Part shown: positions 41,976 to 50,097 of the stretch, one piece after another
Layout of the letters: each line of letters starts with the position of its first letter
Position numbering within the stretch: the stretch's first letter is position 1
From: Kitasatospora sp. MAA4
GTDB lineage: Bacteria > Actinomycetota > Actinomycetes > Streptomycetales > Streptomycetaceae
Length of the DNA: 64,000 nt
Direction: 5' to 3'
Assembly (NCBI RefSeq): GCF_029893355.1
Contig: NZ_JARZAI010000018.1
Span: 118,513 to 182,512 of the forward strand
Made by a program: the position numbers and the translations under genes
The notes under the pieces: model-generated
The model's database searches: none
The model's input: only the letters and a program-made list of their open reading frames with translations
What the model was told of the DNA's origin: nothing

Positions 41976-42467
41976 ATGCGCAAGGTCATCCTGGACGCGG
42001 TGGTGTTCGACACGGACGCCGGCACCGTCTTCGAGAACGTGGCGCAGTTCAAGCGCTACGTCGAACTCTCCCCGCACGTGCAGGCGACGGAGGTCACCGA
42101 GACCCGGCCCAGCGCCACCGGCGCGTCCAGCTGGGAGCTGCTGTTCCGCAGCGGCCTGCTGCAGTGGTCGGAGACCGAGCGCTTCCTCAAGGACCGGCTG
42201 CGGATCGAGTTCGAGCAGACCGAGGGCGACTTCGACACCTTCACCGGCCACTGGGCACTGGTCCAGCAGGGCGCGGACACCGAGGTGCACTTCGAGTGCG
42301 ACTTCGACTTCGGCATCGAGAGCCTGGAGGGCATCCTCGACCCGATCGCGGAGCGAGTGATCAAGGAAACCGTGGCCTGGGCGGTGGTCGGCCTGCACGA
42401 GCGCGTCCGACTGGCCGGCGACCTGGAACTGGTGCCGACCGCCGACGGCGCGACCACCCCGAGCTGA
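41976..42467 (+). CDS. SRPBCC (polyketide cyclase/START-like) protein
   Basis: 163 aa, one base after the aminotransferase stop. SRPBCC pattern: TVFENVAQFKRYVELSPHVQ, SWELLFRSGLLQWSETERFL, FTGHWALVQQGADTEVHFEC and a long C-terminal helix (ERVIKETVAWAVVGLHERV). The hydrophobic pocket of this fold binds lipophilic intermediates. A role in shielding or rearranging a hydrazine or azoxy intermediate is possible but not demonstrated. Confidence 0.85.
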   Translation: MRKVILDAVVFDTDAGTVFENVAQFKRYVELSPHVQATEVTETRPSATGASSWELLFRSGLLQWSETERFLKDRLRIEFEQTEGDFDTFTGHWALVQQGADTEVHFECDFDFGIESLEGILDPIAERVIKETVAWAVVGLHERVRLAGDLELVPTADGATTPS

Positions 42468-42478
42468 GGAGCCGGACC

Positions 42479-42976
42479 ATGGACATGGCCAACCCGTTCG
42501 AGACGCCCAACACCTACCGCCTCCATCGGGCCGAGTACCTGGTCGGTCTGGTGGTCGTGGCCGGTCTGCTGATCGCGCACATCGGACAGGTCCGCTGGAT
42601 CCCGGCGGTCGTCCTGTTCGTCTACATCGACCTGATCGGCTACATCCCGGGGGCGATCGCCTACCGGCGCAGCCCGGACCACCGGGTGCCGAAGGGCTAC
42701 TACATCGCCTACAACATCATGCACAGCCTGATCACCCAGATGGCCGTGGCCGGGATCTGGATGCTGGTCCACGGGCCGGAATGGGCGCTGCTGGTGCTGC
42801 CGCTGCACCTGTTCGCCGACCGGGGGGTGTTCGGGAACTTCTACAAGCCCTTCACGCTGGCCTTCGAGCCCGAGCCCAACCCGGCCTACACCCGGCTGGC
42901 GGGCGAACTGCGCTACCGGCACCGCCAGCAGCAGCGGGCGACCGCTGAGGCCGCCCTCGCGGCCGGGCAGCGGTGA
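42479..42976 (+). CDS. Small integral membrane protein, VlmO-like candidate
   Basis: 165 aa with about four hydrophobic helices (EYLVGLVVVAGLLIAHIGQV, IPAVVLFVYIDLIGYIPGAI, IAYNIMHSLITQMAVAGIWM, ALLVLPLHLFADRGVFGNFY). Conserved-looking polar residues are in HRAEYL, DLIGYIPGAIAYRRS, NIMHS and HLFADRG. In valanimycin the membrane protein VlmO acts on the O-seryl-hydroxylamine to give a hydrazine. Between the reductase and diiron genes, this is the best candidate for that step. The assignment is by position and topology, not alignment. Its stop overlaps the next start (GTGA). Confidence 0.72.
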   Translation: MDMANPFETPNTYRLHRAEYLVGLVVVAGLLIAHIGQVRWIPAVVLFVYIDLIGYIPGAIAYRRSPDHRVPKGYYIAYNIMHSLITQMAVAGIWMLVHGPEWALLVLPLHLFADRGVFGNFYKPFTLAFEPEPNPAYTRLAGELRYRHRQQQRATAEAALAAGQR

Positions 42977-43524
42977 GCGACCCGGACGGCCTGCGCGCCG
43001 CCGTCCTGCGGCTGACCACCGGCGTGACCGTGCTGACCAGTTGCCACGAGGGCCGGATGCACGGCTCGACGATCAGCTCGACCAGCCTGGTCTCGCGCGA
43101 CCCGATGACCGTCGCGGCCGGACTGCGCCAGGGCTCCGAACTGTCGGAACTGGCCTGGCGCAGCGGCTGGTTCGCGGTGAACGTGCTCGCCGGGCGGCAG
43201 GCCATGGTGGCGGACTGGTTCGCCGATCCCGAACGGCCCCGGGGCCTGGCCCAGTTCGAGCCGCTCGACTGGGAGCCCGACCCGCAGACCGGACTGCCGC
43301 TGCTGCGCCAGGCGCCCGCCCAGCTGATCTGCCGGGTCCTGAACCGGATCCCGATCGGAGACCACGACGACCTGCTGCTCGCCGAGGTGGTGCGCGGCCG
43401 CTCGGGCTCCGGCAGCCCGCTGATCAGCCATCAGGGCGCCCTGTACAGCGCCGAACTGCGCGACGTCGTACGGCGGCGCCGGAGCCGCAGCCTGACCACG
43501 GCCGCCGCCGTCGCCCTGGACTAG
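42973..43524 (+). CDS. Flavin reductase (VlmR-like partner)
   Basis: 183 aa flavin-reductase-like FMN split barrel: LRAAVLRLTTGVTVLTSCHE, GSTISSTSLVSRDPMTVAAG, WFAVNVLAGRQAMVADWFAD, CRVLNRIPIGDHDDLLLAEV. It supplies reduced FMN or FAD to the acyl-CoA-dehydrogenase-like hydroxylase encoded upstream, as VlmR does for VlmH. GTG start overlaps the upstream stop. Confidence 0.88.
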   Translation: MSDPDGLRAAVLRLTTGVTVLTSCHEGRMHGSTISSTSLVSRDPMTVAAGLRQGSELSELAWRSGWFAVNVLAGRQAMVADWFADPERPRGLAQFEPLDWEPDPQTGLPLLRQAPAQLICRVLNRIPIGDHDDLLLAEVVRGRSGSGSPLISHQGALYSAELRDVVRRRRSRSLTTAAAVALD

Positions 43525-43561
43525 CGCCACCCGACTGGCGCCACACAGAAGAGGACTGCTG

Positions 43562-44533
43562 ATGACCACCGAGATTCCTGTCGAGACCGGTTGGGACACC
43601 GCGCCGGGCCTGCTCGACGGTGCGATGAACCTGAACCTCACTCCCGAGCAGTGCGACCTGGCGTACTGGCTGCGCGGCGTCGCCCAGGGCACACTGCTCG
43701 GCCGGGTGGAGACGGGCCACAGCGCGGCGGAGCCCACCCCGGACCACATGCGCGAACCCGGCCCCCTGCGGGACGCGCTGGTCATGGAGTTGGCCTGCCG
43801 TTCGGTCGCCGAGACCGAGGCCACCAAGGTGCTGGCGCACTACGTGGCCGCCGCCCCGGGCGCGCCCGAGCTGGAGTTCTTCGCCACCCAGCTGATCGAC
43901 GAGGCGCGGCACGCCATGGTCTTCCGCAAGCACCTGCTGGAGCTCGCGGTGCCGGAGGCCGAACTGCCCGCCGTCATCGAGCGGGTCTCCGCCGACTACA
44001 CCCGCGAGGTGGTGGACCCGATCCTCGACTTCGCGCTGCGCGCGGTGCGGGACGAGGGCGACTTCATCGGCGGCGTGGCCGTGTTCACCATCGTCATCGA
44101 GGGTGTGCTGGCGCCGGCCGCCGAGCTCAGCGAGCGCAAGTGGAACGTGCTGGACCCGGCGGCCGGCGCGATCGCGCGCGGCGCCTCGATCGACGAGATC
44201 CGGCACCTGTCGGTGGGCAGCACCATCGTCCGCGACCACCTGCTGAAGCACCCCGAGTACCGGCCGCGGCTGATGGACATCCTGGAGCGCGGACGCAAGC
44301 TCTGGGAGGGCATCCCGGACCGCCGCTACGTGCTGGAGCGCGAGGAGCTCTTCCAGGCCGGCATGCGCCAGCACGCCGCGCTGATCCAGGAGTACGAGGT
44401 GTTCCCGGGCCGCCGGCTGCTGGACACCACGCCGGAGGAGCGCTACGCGCTGGCCGAGCGCTGGACCGACCAGATGGCGGACAGCCGGTTCGCGTATATG
44501 GGCATCGACCCGGCCGTCATGCGGATCGTCTGA
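43562..44533 (+). CDS. Ferritin-like diiron oxygenase, VlmB-like candidate
   Basis: 323 aa, helical diiron protein. Ligand pattern: Glu in VAETEATKVL (about 83), E-x-x-H in DEARHAMVFRKH (about 115), Glu in VIEGVLAP (about 180), and E-x-x-H in DEIRHLSVG (about 213), giving four carboxylates and two histidines. VlmB of valanimycin, a diiron protein, oxidises the hydrazine to the azoxy group; the same role is proposed here. The next gene, a KAS III, starts 10 bp after the stop. Confidence 0.85.
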   Translation: MTTEIPVETGWDTAPGLLDGAMNLNLTPEQCDLAYWLRGVAQGTLLGRVETGHSAAEPTPDHMREPGPLRDALVMELACRSVAETEATKVLAHYVAAAPGAPELEFFATQLIDEARHAMVFRKHLLELAVPEAELPAVIERVSADYTREVVDPILDFALRAVRDEGDFIGGVAVFTIVIEGVLAPAAELSERKWNVLDPAAGAIARGASIDEIRHLSVGSTIVRDHLLKHPEYRPRLMDILERGRKLWEGIPDRRYVLEREELFQAGMRQHAALIQEYEVFPGRRLLDTTPEERYALAERWTDQMADSRFAYMGIDPAVMRIV

Positions 44534-44543
44534 GGAGCGGGGG

Positions 44544-45572
44544 ATGACCGACACGGCCAGCGGCCGTCGCGCGAGCGTCATCGCCGGACTCGGTGCGTGG
44601 CTGCCTCCGCAGCAGGTGACCAACGACGATCTCGCCGCCTACCTGGACACCTCGGACGAGTGGATCCGCTCCCGCACCGGGATCAGCACCCGGTACCGGG
44701 TCGACCCCGGCACCTCCACCGGGGACCTCGCGGTCGCGGCCGGTGAACTCGCCCTGAAGGCGGCCGGCGGGATCGGGGTCGACGCGGTGGTGCTCGGCAC
44801 CACCACCCCCGACCGGCTCTGCCCCGCCACCGCGCCCGAAGTGGCCTCCCGGCTGGGCCTGGTGGACGTGCCGGCCTTCGACATCTCGGCGGTGTGCACC
44901 AGTTTCCTGTACGGGCTGGGCGCCTCCGTCGGGCTGATCGCGGCCGGGATGGCCGAGCGGGTGCTGCTGATCGGCGCGGAGACGTTCACCTCGATCCTCG
45001 ACCCGCGGGACCGGACCACCGCCGCCATCTTCGGCGACGGCGCGGCAGCGGTCGTGCTGCGGGCCGGCGATCCGCAGGAGCCCGGGGCGATCGGGCCGCT
45101 GCTGCTGGGCAGCGACGGCACTCAGAGCGATCTGATCCAGATCCCGGCCGGCGGCGCACGGACCCGCAACTCGACCGTCCCCCCGCCGCCGGAGGACCAC
45201 TTCTTCCGGATGAACGGCTCCGACACCTACCGGCACGCCGTGGAGCGCACCACCGCGGTGGCGCGCACCGCGCTGGAGCGGGCCGGCTGGCTGCCCGAGC
45301 AGGTCGACCGCTTCGCCGCGCACCAGGCCAACGCCCGCATCGTCAACGCCGTCGCCGATCGGCTCGGCATCCCGGCGGGCGAGCGGCGGCTGGCGAACAT
45401 CGACCGGGTGGGCAACACCGCCGCCGCCTCGGTGCCGCTGCTGCTCGCCGAGTCGGTCGCGTCCGGCCGGCTGCGGCCCGGCGACCGCACCCTGATCGCC
45501 GCCTTCGGCGGCGGGGTGACCTGGGGCGCGACCACCGTCGTCTGGCCGGACGTACCGGCCCTGCTCGGCTGA
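44544..45572 (+). CDS. 3-oxoacyl-ACP synthase III-like enzyme (KAS III)
   Basis: 342 aa thiolase-fold enzyme. It has TSDEWIRSRTGISTRY, the catalytic Cys in ISAVCTSFLYG (about 117), His in HQANAR (about 259), Asn in RVGNTAAASVPLL and the C-terminal GGGVTWGATTVVW. It joins an acyl-CoA to malonyl-ACP or performs a related condensation or esterification. It is paired with a dedicated ACP gene just downstream, so the pair may build or extend the acyl chain, or condense the seryl-derived acid. A second KAS III is at 53976. Confidence 0.92.
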   Translation: MTDTASGRRASVIAGLGAWLPPQQVTNDDLAAYLDTSDEWIRSRTGISTRYRVDPGTSTGDLAVAAGELALKAAGGIGVDAVVLGTTTPDRLCPATAPEVASRLGLVDVPAFDISAVCTSFLYGLGASVGLIAAGMAERVLLIGAETFTSILDPRDRTTAAIFGDGAAAVVLRAGDPQEPGAIGPLLLGSDGTQSDLIQIPAGGARTRNSTVPPPPEDHFFRMNGSDTYRHAVERTTAVARTALERAGWLPEQVDRFAAHQANARIVNAVADRLGIPAGERRLANIDRVGNTAAASVPLLLAESVASGRLRPGDRTLIAAFGGGVTWGATTVVWPDVPALLG

Positions 45573-45602
45573 CCACATCACACCCGACCACTGGGAGACA
45601 GC

Positions 45603-45833
45603 GTGTACCAAGACATCAAGCAGATCCTGATCTCCTCCTTCCAGGTTGCCGAGGAGGACTTCCACGACGAGGTGACGTTGGAGGAACTCGGCCTCGACTC
45701 ACTCGACCTGGTCGAACTCTCCATGCAGTTGGCGGAGTTCGGTGCGAGCGTCACCGACGACGAACTGGCCGAGGTGGGGCGTCTGGACGCCATCGTCGGC
45801 CTGCTGGAGACCCGCCTGACCAAGGCGTCCTGA
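45603..45833 (+). CDS. Acyl carrier protein
   Basis: 76 aa from GTG 45603. Typical ACP: acidic, four helices, phosphopantetheine Ser in the LGLDSLDLVEL motif (Ser38). It carries acyl groups for the adjacent KAS III and possibly for the AMP ligase encoded two genes on. The C-terminal VTDDELAEVGRLDAIVGLLE is standard. Confidence 0.93.
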   Translation: MYQDIKQILISSFQVAEEDFHDEVTLEELGLDSLDLVELSMQLAEFGASVTDDELAEVGRLDAIVGLLETRLTKAS

Positions 45834-45902
45834 CCGGGGCGCCCTGACCATCCCGGCGCGGCCGGACGCTGTCCGGCCGCGCCCTCCTGCTCTGGAGGAA
45901 GC

Positions 45903-47399
45903 ATGAGCGAGTCATCGTCGCCGCCCTCGGACGGGCGGCTGTCCCGCAGCCTCACCACTCCGAAGATCGTCTTTTTGATCATCGCCGCAGCCGCGCCCCT
46001 GGCCGCCATGGTCTGCACGGTGCCGCTCGCCTTCGCACTGGGCAACGGCGCCGGCGTTCCGGCCATGTTCGTGTTCGCCGGGCTCACCCTGATCTGCTTC
46101 TGCGTCGGCTATGCGGCGATCAGCCGACGGATCGTCAACGCCGGCGGCTTCTACACCTACATCTCCAGCGGCCTGGGCCGGCCACCGGCCGTCGGCGGCG
46201 GGCTGATCGCCGTCGTGGCGTACAACACCGCCTCGGTCGGCCTGCTCGGCGCCTTTGCCTACTTCGCCCAACTGGTCGCTGCCTCCCACGGGTTGAGCTG
46301 GCCCTGGGAGGTCTGGGCGGCACTGGGCCTGCTGGCGGTCGGCGTGCTGGGATACCGGCAGATCGACGTCAGCGCCAAGGTGCTGTCCGTGGCCATGAGC
46401 TGCGAGGTGGGCATCCTGCTGCTGCTCGCCGGGGCGATCCTGCTGCGGCACGGCAGCTCGGTGCTGCCCAGCACCTCGTTCGCGCCGCACACCCTCACCG
46501 GCGCCGGCACCGGGGTGTCGGTGATGTTCGCCTTCATCTCCTTCATCGGCATCGAGTCGGCCGCCCTCTACGGCGAGGAGGCCCGCGACCCCGAGCGCAG
46601 CGTCCCCCGCGCGACCTACATCGCGGTCTCGCTGATCGCGCTCTTCTACGGCTTCATCAGCTGGGTCGCGGTCGGCGCGATCGGGCCCGACAAGGTGCAG
46701 GCGGTGGCCACCAACGAGCTCGGCGACCTCTTCTTCCGGCTCAGCGACGACTACCTCACCAGTGCGCTCACCACGGTCATGCAGATCCTGCTCTGCCTCA
46801 GCCTGTTCGCCGGCTGGCTGGCCCTGCACAACGCGGCCAACCGCTACATGTTCGTGCTCGGTCGCGAGCGGGTACTGCCGCGCTGGCTGGACGCCGTGCA
46901 CCCGCGCCACGCCGCTCCGCACCGGGCGAGCATCACCCAGACCGTGTTCAGCCTGGTGATGGCGGCCGCCTTCGCCGTCGCCGGCCTCGACCCCTACCTG
47001 GGGCTGACCACCAGCATGCTCGGCGTGGGCACCCTGGGCATCGTCGTGCTCCAGGCGCTGGCCTGCCTCTCCGTCATCGGCTTCTTCCGGCGGCGGTCCG
47101 ACGGGCACTGGTGGCGCACCGCGCTCGCACCGGCGCTGGGCTTCGCCGGCCTGGCCGCAGCCACCGTCCTGGTGGTGGTCAACTTCGACACCATGACCGG
47201 CACCAGGAACCCCGTGGTCGCCGCGCTGCCGTGGCTGGTGCTGGCCTGCGCGGTCGGCGGCGTCGGCTACGCGTACTGGCTGCGCGCCGCCCGCCCGGAG
47301 CGCTACGCGCTGCTCGCCGGTGTGGAGACCAGGGACGTCCAGAGCCAGTGGCAGGCCCAGGCAGACGCTCCGGTGCCGGGTACCCCGGTGCGGAGATAG
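45903..47399 (+). CDS. APC family amino acid permease
   Basis: 498 aa with about 12 TM helices. APC signatures: LTTPKIVFLIIAAAAPLAAM, YTYISSGLGRPPAVGGGL, FIGIESAALYGEEARDPERS (typical TM6 motif) and AANRYMFVLGRERVLPRWLD. It probably imports an amino acid; serine or glutamate would fit the cluster. A C-terminal tail of about 40 residues is hydrophilic. Confidence 0.88.
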   Translation: MSESSSPPSDGRLSRSLTTPKIVFLIIAAAAPLAAMVCTVPLAFALGNGAGVPAMFVFAGLTLICFCVGYAAISRRIVNAGGFYTYISSGLGRPPAVGGGLIAVVAYNTASVGLLGAFAYFAQLVAASHGLSWPWEVWAALGLLAVGVLGYRQIDVSAKVLSVAMSCEVGILLLLAGAILLRHGSSVLPSTSFAPHTLTGAGTGVSVMFAFISFIGIESAALYGEEARDPERSVPRATYIAVSLIALFYGFISWVAVGAIGPDKVQAVATNELGDLFFRLSDDYLTSALTTVMQILLCLSLFAGWLALHNAANRYMFVLGRERVLPRWLDAVHPRHAAPHRASITQTVFSLVMAAAFAVAGLDPYLGLTTSMLGVGTLGIVVLQALACLSVIGFFRRRSDGHWWRTALAPALGFAGLAAATVLVVVNFDTMTGTRNPVVAALPWLVLACAVGGVGYAYWLRAARPERYALLAGVETRDVQSQWQAQADAPVPGTPVRR

Positions 47400-47401
47400 C
47401 G

Positions 47402-47569
47402 GTGGACGCCATGGTCTGCAGCGTCGGCGACCTGCTGACGCTGCTCAACGAGGCGGTCCGGCTCCGGCTCAAGGAAATCGAACAGAAGGGTGAGGAAGTT
47501 CCCGATGGCCATTCAGGACAGCGCCACCATCACCGCGAGGCTGCGCCGGCACGCCGCCGAGCGGCCTGA
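47402..47569 (+). CDS. Possible small ORF overlapping the AMP-ligase start
   Basis: GTG 47402 lies 2 bp after the permease stop. The first 35 codons encode a good amphipathic helix (VCSVGDLLTLLNEAVRLRLK), then the frame runs into the AMP-ligase gene (+2 relative) and stops at 47569. It may be a short coupling peptide or the decayed tail of a longer protein. I cannot exclude that it is untranslated spacer. Confidence 0.3.
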   Translation: MDAMVCSVGDLLTLLNEAVRLRLKEIEQKGEEVPDGHSGQRHHHREAAPARRRAA

Positions 47570-49076
47570 GCACCCCGCGATCATCTGCGAGGGCCGCCAG
47601 GTGACGTACGCCCAGCTGCACCGGGCGAGCAACCGCACCGCCCAGGCGCTGCGCGCCGCCGGGCTGACTCCCGGCACCCGGGTCGCCTATCTCGGCCGGG
47701 AGTCCGAGCACTACTACGACATCGTCCTCGGGGCGCTGAAGGCCGGGGTGGTGCTGGTCCCGATCAACTGGCGGCTCACCGCACGCGAGATCGACCATGT
47801 GCTGCGCGACTCGGGTGCCCGGCTGCTCTTCGTGGAGTCCAGGTTCCGGGCAGCCGTGGACCGGATCCGGGAGGAGCTGCCCGGGCTCGCCGAGATCGTC
47901 CAACTGGACGCGGCCGAGGGCCCGGTGGCCGGGTTCCTGGCCTGGAAGGCGGGCGCCTCGGACACCGATCCCGAGCTCGCGGCCCACACCGACGACGCCA
48001 TCCTGCAGATGTACACCAGCGGCACCACCGGGCTGCCCAAGGGCGTGGTGCTGGCCCACCGCACCTACTTCACCTTCCAGGCGAACATGGCGCGGGCCGG
48101 CCTCGACTGGATCGACTGGCTGCCGCAGGACGTCGCGCTGGTCACCTTCCCCGGTCTGCACTCCGGCGGGATGGCCTGGTTCATGTTCGGCCTGGTCGCC
48201 GGGTCCACCAACGTGGTGATGCCGATGTTCATCCCCGAGGAGGCGGTCCGGCTGATCAGGGAGCACCGGGTCACCACCACCTTCTGCGCCCCCGCCATGC
48301 TGCAGATGATGCTCGACGAACCCGCTGCCGGCCCGGAGGCCTTCGCCTCGCTGCGCAAGGTCACCTACGGCGGCGCGCCCATGCCGGCCCTGCTGATGCG
48401 CCGCTTCATCGCCGAGTTCGGCTGCGAGCTCGCGCAGATGTACGCCTCGGCGGAGACCGGGAGCGTGGTCACCTGCCTCACCTCGGCCGAGCACGTGCCG
48501 GGCGGGCCCAAGGCCATGTCGGCGGGCCGGGTCTGCCCCGGCAACGAGGTGCGGATCCTGGACGGCGAGGGACGCCCGCTGCCGCAGGGCGAGATCGGCC
48601 AGATCTCGGTCCGCAGCCCCGCGCACTTCGTGGAGTACTGGGGCAACCCGAAGGCCACCGAGCAGGTCCTGCACGACGGTTGGCTGGACATGCCGGACGC
48701 CGGCTACCTCGACGAGGACGGCTACCTCTTCGTCTGCGACCGGATCAACGACATGATCATCGTGGCCGGGCAGAACATCTACCCCGTCGAGGTCGAGAAC
48801 GCCGTCCGCGCCGCCGCCCCGGCGGTGGCGGACGTCGCGGTCGTCGGCGTCACCGACGAGCGCTGGGGCGAGATCGCCAAGGCCGTCGTGGTGCTGCGCC
48901 CGGGGCACGAACTGACCGGACGCGAGATCATGGTGGCGCTGCGCGGCCGGATCGCCGACTTCAAGATCCCGACGAAGTACGAGTTCGTGGAGAGCCTGCC
49001 GCGCAACCCCACCGGGAAGGTGCTGCGCCGCGAACTGCGCGACCCGATCCGCCCCGACCTCACGCCGAGTTCGTGA
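47505..49076 (+). CDS. AMP-dependent acyl-CoA/ACP ligase
   Basis: 523 aa ANL-family enzyme. Motifs: YTSGTTGLPKGVVLAHRTYF (P-loop, about 168), TYGGAPMP, YASAETGSV, GWLDMPDAGYLDEDG, RINDMIIVAGQNIYPVEVE and the catalytic Lys in NPTGKVLRREL. It activates a carboxylic acid as acyl-AMP and loads it on CoA or the ACP at 45603. I chose ATG 47505 because GAGGAAG is well spaced; GTG 47490 is the alternative. Last gene of the operon, followed by a hairpin. Confidence 0.92.
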   Translation: MAIQDSATITARLRRHAAERPEHPAIICEGRQVTYAQLHRASNRTAQALRAAGLTPGTRVAYLGRESEHYYDIVLGALKAGVVLVPINWRLTAREIDHVLRDSGARLLFVESRFRAAVDRIREELPGLAEIVQLDAAEGPVAGFLAWKAGASDTDPELAAHTDDAILQMYTSGTTGLPKGVVLAHRTYFTFQANMARAGLDWIDWLPQDVALVTFPGLHSGGMAWFMFGLVAGSTNVVMPMFIPEEAVRLIREHRVTTTFCAPAMLQMMLDEPAAGPEAFASLRKVTYGGAPMPALLMRRFIAEFGCELAQMYASAETGSVVTCLTSAEHVPGGPKAMSAGRVCPGNEVRILDGEGRPLPQGEIGQISVRSPAHFVEYWGNPKATEQVLHDGWLDMPDAGYLDEDGYLFVCDRINDMIIVAGQNIYPVEVENAVRAAAPAVADVAVVGVTDERWGEIAKAVVVLRPGHELTGREIMVALRGRIADFKIPTKYEFVESLPRNPTGKVLRRELRDPIRPDLTPSS

Positions 49077-49108
49077 GGATCCGACCCCGCGACAATCTGA
49101 CGCTGTGA

Positions 49109-49140
49109 CAGCTCGGCGGCCCGTTCCGGCCGTCGAGCTG
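49109..49140 (+). terminator. Hairpin terminator after the AMP-ligase
   Basis: CAGCTCG-G-CGGCC pairs with GGCCG-T-CGAGCTG around a 6-nt loop, 32 bp after the ligase stop and before the XRE gene at 49182. No T-run. Confidence 0.6.
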
Positions 49141-49181
49141 CCATACTTGACGGCAGAAGTCGTCTCACTCAGGGGGAGAGA

Positions 49182-50006
49182 GTGCCGCGGATGACCGTGT
49201 CGGAGCCCCGCGTGCAGTCCCAGGTGGGCCCGCTGCTGCGGGAGTGGCGTGAGCGGCGCCGACTGAGCCAGCTCGAACTCGCCCTGCAGGCAGGGGTGTC
49301 GGCCCGGCATGTCAGCTTCCTGGAGACCGGCCGGGCCAAGCCCAGCCGGGCCATGGTGCTGCGCCTGGCCGAGCAGCTGGACGTCCCCATGCGCGACCGC
49401 AACCCCCTGCTGCTCGCGGCCGGTTACGCCCCCGTGTATGCCGAAACCCCTTTGGCAGAGCCCGTGATGAGCCCGGTGCTCGATGCCGTCCGGCAGATCC
49501 TGCACGGCCACGATCCGTACCCCGCGCTGGTCGTCGACGGCGACTGGAACCTGGTCGACACCAACGCCAGCTTCGCGCTGTTCACCGAAGGGGTCTCCGC
49601 CGAGCTGCTGGAGCCGCCGGTGAACGCGCTGCGCCTGGTGCTGCACCCGGACGGCATGGCCCCCCGGATCATCAACCACGGTGTGTGGCGCGCGAAGTTG
49701 CTGGGCCGACTGCGCCGGCGCGCGGCCGCCGACATCCGGCTGCGGCCGCTCTACGAGGAACTCCTGGAATACCCCTGCGAGCAGGACGAGCCCGAGGTCG
49801 ACGTGCCGGGGGCGGGAGACATCTGCATCCCGCTGCAACTGCGGCGCGGGGACCTGGAATTGTCGTTCTTCGGCACACTCGCCACGTTCGGCACGCCACG
49901 TGACATCACCGTGGCCGAACTGGTCATCGAATCGTTCTTCCCGGCCGACGCGCAGACCGCGGAAGCCGTCCGCGCCATGGGTGGCCACTACCTCGGACGT
50001 AATTGA
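49182..50006 (+). CDS. XRE regulator with MmyB-like domain (paralogue of 34536)
   Basis: 274 aa. HTH: VGPLLREWRERRRLSQLELA, GVSARHVSFLETGRAKPSRA. The ligand domain follows: LDAVRQILHGHDPYPALVVD, GDWNLVDTNASFALF, VNALRLVLHPDGMAPRIINH, and the C-terminal ELSFFGTLATFGTPRDITVA. It has the same layout as the protein at 34536 but is more typical of the MmyB family. The start may be GTG 49182 or ATG 49191. It lies between the core operon and the exporter gene, so it may sense the product or an acyl intermediate and control export. Confidence 0.9.
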   Translation: MPRMTVSEPRVQSQVGPLLREWRERRRLSQLELALQAGVSARHVSFLETGRAKPSRAMVLRLAEQLDVPMRDRNPLLLAAGYAPVYAETPLAEPVMSPVLDAVRQILHGHDPYPALVVDGDWNLVDTNASFALFTEGVSAELLEPPVNALRLVLHPDGMAPRIINHGVWRAKLLGRLRRRAAADIRLRPLYEELLEYPCEQDEPEVDVPGAGDICIPLQLRRGDLELSFFGTLATFGTPRDITVAELVIESFFPADAQTAEAVRAMGGHYLGRN

Positions 50007-50097
50007 CCCTCCTACGTCATGGCGGCCAGATTGGCTGTACCGAGTCCTCGGTCGTTAGGAACCAGGCGGCACAGCCTGATCGATCAGGAGTACCCCC

